Shown: in pieces, positions 8,025 to 11,211 of the stretch
Numbering within the stretch: the first letter of the stretch is position 1
How the letters are laid out: each line of letters begins with the position of its first letter
Origin: an archaeon
GTDB lineage: Archaea; Thermoproteota; Nitrososphaeria; Nitrososphaerales; CADDZS01
NCBI GenBank assembly: GCA_021806865.1
Contig: JAKAPU010000079.1
Location: 1-11,211 of the forward strand
Reading direction: 5' to 3'
Length of the DNA stretch: 11,211 nucleotides
Notes under the pieces: model-generated
Databases searched by the model: none
Told to the model about the DNA's origin: nothing
What the model saw: only the letters and a program-made list of their open reading frames with translations
Program-made: the position numbers and the translations under genes

Positions 8025-8625
8025 GGGATTGAATGACACTAGATTTACCTCAAACTGACAAGGAAAATGTTCTTTTCGTTAGTAAGGAATTGATTGCATG
8101 GGAGTGATAGATGGAGAATCGGTGGGTTGGATTAAGCCAAGGACCGCCCTTGTATCCACAGAGTAGGAACAATTCGTGAAAGATGGTGGGCGGCGATCTA
8201 TTACTTGAACTATGCCACTTGTATTCCAAAAAAATATCATCTTCCGCTCCCTCTCACTTACCGCTGCGCGCCCTTTCGCTCAATGACTGACCATCGATCA
8301 ATTGTTTTCTGATGGAAGAGGGGCGACGATGAACAGGAAGACGGCAACTGCTAGTTTCCAAAATCGTTCTGTCGACGCGATTCAATCTATCCATCGACCA
8401 ATTGATCCATCGCATAGATCGATGGTTCGATCGATTTATCGAAGATGAGCGGCTCTTTCGGCAGCAATAGCTATTGAAAATCGATCAAAAAAATTAGCTT
8501 GGAATTGAAAGTACAGGGGTAACTTTGGACACTCTTTGTCTGGTTTCCATCACCCTGAACTTTGCCAATAATCGTATTTCAGAGCCCGCGCTTTCGCATG
8601 TCTATGAAGAAAGTTTCCACGTTAA
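8025..8625. other. 600-bp intergenic region between cas6 and the NTPase gene
   Basis: No convincing gene. Directly after cas6 a 24-codon frame (8033-8107, MTLDLPQTDKENVL...) has an AAGGG five bases ahead, and two further open stretches in other frames follow: 8098-8166 and about 8136-8310, the latter containing IRERWWAAIYYLNYATC. Three consecutive frames could mean a decayed gene or chance; I recognise no family. From 8291 to 8486 the sequence is rich in ATCGAT-type motifs (listed separately). At 8504-8511 an ATTGAAAG matches the CRISPR repeat handle, but the same 8-mer also occurs inside cas7 and cas6, so alone it means little. Confidence 0.6.
8291..8486. repeat. Cluster of ATCGAT-type motifs upstream of the NTPase gene
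   Basis: CCATCGATCAATTG (8291-8304) recurs with one change as CCATCGACCAATTG (8391-8404), exactly 100 bp later. Then follow CCATCGCATAGATCGATGG (8407-8425, six-base inverted arms CCATCG/CGATGG), CGATCGAT (8428-8435), TATCGA (8438-8443) and ATCGATC (8480-8486). ATCGAT is palindromic, so these can be dimer binding sites. The cluster ends 140 bp before a gene whose product has a winged-helix DNA-binding domain, which fits an operator for that protein. Origin-type boxes are a less likely alternative, since the NTPase does not look like Orc1/Cdc6. Confidence 0.5.
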
Positions 8626-10014
8626 ATGATGTCATCAATTGCTCTTTATGAAACCCCATTGAGTGGAAGCGAAAGAAGCAGAAAGCGAGATCTAGTGGAA
8701 AACATCAGGTCTCTTATGGTGTACATGCTCTCCGACATCGAGTATTCGGATGAGTATTTCTCCCTCCTTTTCGTTGATGTCGACAAGAAAGCAAAGAACC
8801 TCGCTGACGGCCTTTTCAGAACTGAAGATCGTAGAGTAGCTATATACGGGCCAAGAGGAGTAGGAAAGAGCGCAATCCTCCAGGGCATCGGGTTTGTAGG
8901 CATCAAAGAGCACAGTGGGATGAAGCTCCCAATTGTGGCAAAGATCAGCGAAGCAAGGAGCGTCACATCTGTTGCGAAGCTCGAGGACAGATTCTATACA
9001 GCCATAGCTAAAGGGATAGCCCGTGTTCCAGATATCCAGGCCAAATGGTCGAAGATGGCAAAAAGCGAGAAGCTCGCCAAGCATTCAGCTATTTTTGCTT
9101 CTGCAGTGACAGGCGCGGCCGCCTTTTTCATTCACCCATTGTCTCTAGCGTCCGGCCTTATTACCCAGACGATAGGGTCAATCGTGAGGCCATCTAACTA
9201 CAGGTCCCTCGATGAGCTTCTAACCTCGTCTTCAGTGAGACCATCGAGGCTGACCGATCTTTTGATCGCAAGACTTCGCGACGAAGACATCGAGCCAGTC
9301 TTCATTATCGACGAGCTTGACAAAGTTGCCGATCCTGACATCGTGCACAACTTTATCGAAGGGAACCAGTCCTGGTTCGAGGGGAAGAACGCCGTCCTGA
9401 CGATATCTTACAACATAGGCGAATCGCTGAAGGAGATTGCGACTGCTTCCATCTCCCGAATTGCTGCGACGGAGCCCTGCATGGGCCTTTCAAGTACAAA
9501 AGATGGAAGGGACATCATCTACAAAAGGGCTAGGCTTGGTCTACTGCATTTTGATCATGATAACAACACACTATCACTGGACAGGTACGAGCAAAGTGTC
9601 GAGGAGAAGGTTCAAGAGATCATGCCTGAGAATGATGCTACGGACATTATAGAGCGCACATTTCCTAATACTTCGAGGATGCTCAGACTGACTTACTCAA
9701 CACTGGACGAAGCCGCAAAGCAGGGATGTACCATTAGAGAAGTTCTGGATGCATTGTCGTCGGGACAGAGTGAAGGGCAGATACAAAAAGTAAGAGTCAC
9801 GAAGCAACGCATCAAGATTCTGGAGAAACTTTCAAACGGACCCCTCACACTTACAGAACTCGCTCATTCTCTGACGGTCGACACCCGTCCACTTTTCACC
9901 ACCCTAACGCTGATGGTCCGAAAGGGACTGCTTCACACAACTAAGGAAGGTGCAACTCGCGTGTACTATCATTTGACCGAAGAAGGCAATAGAATTCTGC
10001 ACTTGTCCACCTAA
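8626..10014 (+). CDS. KAP-like P-loop NTPase with C-terminal winged helix
   Basis: A 462-residue ATPase. Walker A is GPRGVGKS (75-82) and Walker B is VFIIDELDK (225-233); VLTISYN (257-263) may be the sensor strand. Between the Walker motifs lies a mostly hydrophobic segment (about 154-187: SAIFASAVTGAAAFFIHPLS and what follows), long enough for one or two membrane helices. Membrane segments inserted between Walker A and B are a feature of KAP-family NTPases, and the ELDK motif is close to the KAP DDLDR. Residues 393-460 form a winged helix (RIKILEKLSNGPLTLTELAH ... KGLLHTTKEG ... YYHLTEEGNRIL) of the archaeal ArsR/MarR type. The product might couple NTP-driven, membrane-associated switching to DNA binding. 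Two tandem ATG codons (8626, 8629) give near-identical starts. Codon use looks more GC-ending than in the cas genes. Alternatives are the archaeal ATPase (PF01637-like) or a STAND-type regulator. A link to CRISPR is not shown. Confidence 0.8.
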   Translation: MMSSIALYETPLSGSERSRKRDLVENIRSLMVYMLSDIEYSDEYFSLLFVDVDKKAKNLADGLFRTEDRRVAIYGPRGVGKSAILQGIGFVGIKEHSGMKLPIVAKISEARSVTSVAKLEDRFYTAIAKGIARVPDIQAKWSKMAKSEKLAKHSAIFASAVTGAAAFFIHPLSLASGLITQTIGSIVRPSNYRSLDELLTSSSVRPSRLTDLLIARLRDEDIEPVFIIDELDKVADPDIVHNFIEGNQSWFEGKNAVLTISYNIGESLKEIATASISRIAATEPCMGLSSTKDGRDIIYKRARLGLLHFDHDNNTLSLDRYEQSVEEKVQEIMPENDATDIIERTFPNTSRMLRLTYSTLDEAAKQGCTIREVLDALSSGQSEGQIQKVRVTKQRIKILEKLSNGPLTLTELAHSLTVDTRPLFTTLTLMVRKGLLHTTKEGATRVYYHLTEEGNRILHLST

Positions 10015-10015
10015 C

Positions 10016-10029
10016 GACAATCAGAAATT
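10016..10029 (+). repeat. Fragment resembling the CRISPR repeat core
   Basis: GACAATCAGAAATT, two bases after the NTPase stop codon, equals repeat bases 14-25 (GACTCAGAAATT) apart from an AA insertion; TCAGAAATT is an exact 9-base match. By itself a 9-base match is expected a few times in 11 kb. It is listed because two stronger repeat-like pieces lie in the same 270-bp gap. Confidence 0.25.
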
Positions 10030-10185
10030 CCGCACTACCGTGATTTGTAACCATTAGATCTTTAGCACTTTAACATTCACATAGTTTGTACATCGAGAGA
10101 GGGAGTAGGACCAAGTCGTTGCATTAACCTTACAACATGAAAGTTAAAGACCGCCAATTGCAGTAGATTATGATTTTGGAGCACG

Positions 10186-10197
10186 TTTCTTATAGTA
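10186..10197 (+). promoter_or_regulatory. Possible TATA box ahead of the repeat-like element
   Basis: TTTCTTATAGTA has its centre near 10192, so an archaeal start site about 26-27 bases downstream would fall at about 10218-10219, a few bases before the repeat-like sequence at 10222. A second AT-rich candidate, TTTATGAAAA (10211-10220), would start transcription inside it. Spacing is the only evidence. Confidence 0.25.
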
Positions 10198-10221
10198 CCA
10201 TAAACAACAGTTTATGAAAAG

Positions 10222-10256
10222 GTCGCAGAAGAGACGGTCGAAATTGAATTTGTAAT
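10222..10256 (+). repeat. Degenerate CRISPR repeat outside the array
   Basis: The sequence begins GTCGCAG, identical to repeat bases 1-7, then AGAC (10232-10235, repeat 13-16), GAAATTGA (10240-10247, repeat 20-27) and TTGTAAT (against TTGAAAG at the repeat end). Order and spacing agree within two bases; about two thirds of the 37 positions match with small indels. It lies on the same strand as the array, about 9.6 kb away, in the gap between the NTPase gene and the convergent regulator gene. It could be a relic repeat, or the repeat part of a crRNA-like RNA that Cas6 or Cascade can use, as in CreA antitoxin RNAs. The last 8 bases keep only 5 of 8 handle positions, which argues against normal processing. 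Confidence 0.5.
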
Positions 10257-10276
10257 ATTTCTGAGAAAGCTCCGAC
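10257..10276 (-). repeat. Partial inverted copy of the CRISPR repeat (anti-repeat)
   Basis: On the plus strand ATTTCTGAG (10257-10265) is the exact reverse complement of repeat bases 16-24, and CTC (10270-10272) plus CGAC (10273-10276) continue the reverse complement with a four-base gap. It starts directly after the degenerate sense repeat at 10222-10256, so the two form an imperfect inverted repeat: GTCGCAG can pair with CTCCGAC with one mismatch, and GAAAT (10240-10244) with ATTTC (10257-10261). An RNA read rightward from here could pair with array transcripts. The alternative is a plain hairpin between convergent genes, for example a terminator. Confidence 0.4.
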
Positions 10277-10284
10277 TTAATTTC

Positions 10285-10653
10285 CTAAGGACAGTAGGAG
10301 CGGGTCAACGCAACTCTTTTCTCTCTGATATCATCTAACTTCTTCCTCGCGTCGATAAAGTCTAGGAATCGAATTGCAGAATCAGTAACAGAGTAAAGTG
10401 CGAACGACCTACCAACTCTATTTGTGAATTTCCTTCTTACGTAGCCAGCATCAACCAAAAGGTTGAGATGGTACGCGAGGTGACCGGATTTGACATTTAC
10501 TATCTGTGCTATTTGATTATTGAAGAGGGGCCCCCTTGTATAAAGCACCGCTATTATGTCTCTGCGTGTCTCGTCAGCGATTGCCTTGACTCTCCTCTCA
10601 GCATCCTCACTTGCGATTGCTACGCGCGATCGCTTACTCTGTAGCCTAAACAA
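10285..10653 (-). CDS. ArsR-like winged-helix transcriptional regulator
   Basis: A 122-residue DNA-binding protein. The region 20-95 is a typical archaeal winged helix-turn-helix: first helix AERRVKAIADETRRDIIAVL, second NNQIAQIV, recognition helix SGHLAYHLNLLVDAGYV (56-72), then the wing RRKFTNRVGRSFALYSVT. This is the ArsR/HTH_20 class, usually dimeric. The tail (98-119) is charged and probably helical, perhaps for dimerisation. No Cys metal site or CARF ligand domain is present, so it is not Csa3, the usual I-A regulator. The only suitable start is TTG 10653, 15 bases after the start site predicted from the TATA box. It faces the NTPase gene, with the repeat-like element in the gap just past its stop codon. 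Its target genes are unknown. Confidence 0.85.
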   Translation of the reverse strand: MFRLQSKRSRVAIASEDAERRVKAIADETRRDIIAVLYTRGPLFNNQIAQIVNVKSGHLAYHLNLLVDAGYVRRKFTNRVGRSFALYSVTDSAIRFLDFIDARKKLDDIREKRVALTRSYCP

Positions 10654-11086
10654 TTCACTTGTCTCTTTAACATAATACGAACGTTCATCAATATAAATAT
10701 CTTGATTACATCAAGAAATCTTTACTAGTTCCGGGGAACACCACACCCTTCCCGGCAAAAGAAAAAGTACTACTTGATGAGCCCTGTGCAGAGCATTGAA
10801 CGAGCACGAATAATTTATCTTTGATCCCAGTTCTAACTCTCGTGTCGCATCTTGGCCCGACAGCTGCTCCACCAAACGACGCAAAGCCGCTTGGCTTCAT
10901 TGCATAGCTGTTTCGGCTCTCTACTTTCTCTTCATTTGAGAATGAAGGAAGAAGGAGCCAACCCCTAGATCAATTTCTAGGAGCACCCGGTCGACAAATC
11001 TCTCCTCTCCAGCTAGGAGAAAGAGAATTGTCCCAGGATCTTCAGGGGCAATTTAGTCATCTTCGTTAATCTAATGCTCAATTTGG
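10654..11086. other. Non-coding interval with promoter and small inverted repeats
   Basis: No gene I can support. It starts with the promoter of the regulator gene. A 64-codon open frame on the minus strand (10706-10900) has a low-complexity, unfamiliar translation and I do not accept it. Three short inverted repeats stand out: TTCATT/AATGAA (10931-10946, loop TGAG), CCTAGA/TCTAGG (10964-10981, loop of six) and TCTCCT/AGGAGA at about 11002-11021. They may be parts of a structured RNA or of a terminator; I cannot tell which. Confidence 0.5.
10690..10699 (-). promoter_or_regulatory. TATA box of the ArsR-like regulator gene
   Basis: Read on the minus strand the bases are TATTTATATT, a good archaeal TATA box. 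Its centre near 10695 predicts a start site around 10668, about 15 bases before the TTG start codon at 10653. It sits in an AT-rich stretch with no other candidate. Confidence 0.65.
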
Positions 11087-11209
11087 TTAGAGCATAGAAA
11101 ATCGAAGGAAACATCCCTGTAGTTCAGTCACGTTTCGCCGTCCATTCAGAAGGCGGTGCATCCACCTTCTGGACATCATGTCCTCTTTGCAATTTTTACA
11201 AAATGGACA
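11087..11209 (-). CDS. Possible 3' end of a Cys-containing protein, cut by the window edge
   Basis: A minus-strand frame is open from the right edge of the window to a TAA at 11087-11089, 40 sense codons. It reads CPFCKNCKEDMMSRRWMHRL and continues for 20 more residues (LNGRRNVTELQGCFLRFSML). The C-P-x-C-x2-C pattern suggests half of a zinc-binding site and the following Arg-rich helix could bind nucleic acid. The family is not recognised, and no start is visible, so this could also be a chance frame. If real, it continues beyond the window. Small ATG starts inside it (ATG-ATG near 11178-11179) are possible but give a very short product. Confidence 0.3.
   Translation of the reverse strand, partial: CPFCKNCKEDMMSRRWMHRLLNGRRNVTELQGCFLRFSML
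11147..11171. repeat. Hairpin near the right edge
   Basis: CAGAAGGCGG (11147-11156) and CCACCTTCTG (11162-11171) are inverted repeats with a single mismatch and a five-base loop. The stem falls inside the possible partial gene, so it may be coding coincidence; if that frame is false, it is a strong stem for an RNA or a terminator. Confidence 0.45.
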
Positions 11210-11211
11210 TG
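11171..11211. repeat. Nested GGACAT palindromes at the window edge
   Basis: GGACATCATGTCC (11171-11183) is a palindrome around a single central base. CATGTCC (11177-11183) is also inverted as GGACATG (11205-11211), with inner arms TTTG/CAAA at matching distances around a nine-base centre. The last arm touches the end of the window, so the symmetry may extend. It could be an operator or an element end. Confidence 0.4.

Noticed and set aside
8291..8486. Reading the ATCGAT cluster plus the NTPase as a replication origin with Orc1/Cdc6.
   Set aside because: The NTPase has a hydrophobic insertion and lacks the Orc1/Cdc6 layout; the motifs do not resemble archaeal origin recognition boxes with G-rich ends.
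8475..8511. Repeat-like sequence ending in the handle ATTGAAAG upstream of the NTPase gene.
   Set aside because: Outside the last 8-10 bases the match to the repeat is near background, and ATTGAAAG also occurs inside cas7 and cas6 coding sequence.
8692..9084. 130-codon minus-strand frame inside the NTPase gene.
   Set aside because: It lies wholly opposite the Walker A region of a well-supported gene and shows no motif of its own.
10706..10900. 64-codon open frame on the minus strand.
   Set aside because: Translation is Gly/Ser-rich without recognisable motifs, and no clear promoter or ribosome site precedes it.
11178..11211. Plus-strand ATG with an open frame to the window end (MSSLQFLQNGH).
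   Set aside because: Only 11 codons are visible, with no ribosome site or TATA box, and it sits within the palindromic repeats.

Overview
This window is very probably archaeal. It carries a subtype I-A CRISPR-Cas interference operon (a subtype found mainly in archaea), a CRISPR repeat ending in the 8-nt handle ATTGAAAG known from Sulfolobus and Pyrococcus, TATA-like boxes about 25 bp upstream of several starts, and archaeal-style winged-helix proteins. Several genes can only start with TTG. Base composition is moderate. The lineage cannot be fixed from the sequence alone.

Left end (1-1157): a CRISPR array with nine identical 37-bp repeats and eight complete spacers of 35-37 bp. The handle sits at the right end of each repeat, so the array is read rightward and its leader should lie left of the window. 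Next comes cas2 on the minus strand, convergent with the array. cas2 is the only adaptation gene present: there is no cas1, cas4 or csa1. A short gap at 1101-1157, with one central TATA-like element, separates cas2 from the divergent effector operon.

Centre (1158-8024): a compact plus-strand operon, csa5 (small subunit), cas7, cas5, cas3' (helicase), cas3'' (HD nuclease), cas8a2 (large subunit), then cas6 after a 75-bp gap that may hold its own promoter. Together these make, load and execute the crRNA: Cas6 cuts the array transcript; Cas7, Cas5, Cas8a2 and Csa5 form the DNA-binding Cascade; Cas3' and Cas3'' unwind and degrade the target.

Right side (8025-11211): a 600-bp non-coding stretch with clustered ATCGAT-type motifs precedes a P-loop NTPase that has a hydrophobic segment between Walker A and Walker B (KAP-like layout) and a C-terminal winged helix. 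A 270-bp gap follows, then a convergent ArsR-like winged-helix gene with a clear TATA box. That gap contains degenerate copies of the CRISPR repeat. The best one (10222-10256) is followed at once by a partial inverted copy and has a possible TATA element about 27 bp upstream. This is the most interesting signal in the window: it could encode a crRNA-like or anti-repeat RNA, as in CreTA-type systems, but it could also be an imperfect hairpin with no link to CRISPR. The last 560 bp hold several small inverted repeats and perhaps the 3' end of a Cys-containing minus-strand gene cut by the window edge.
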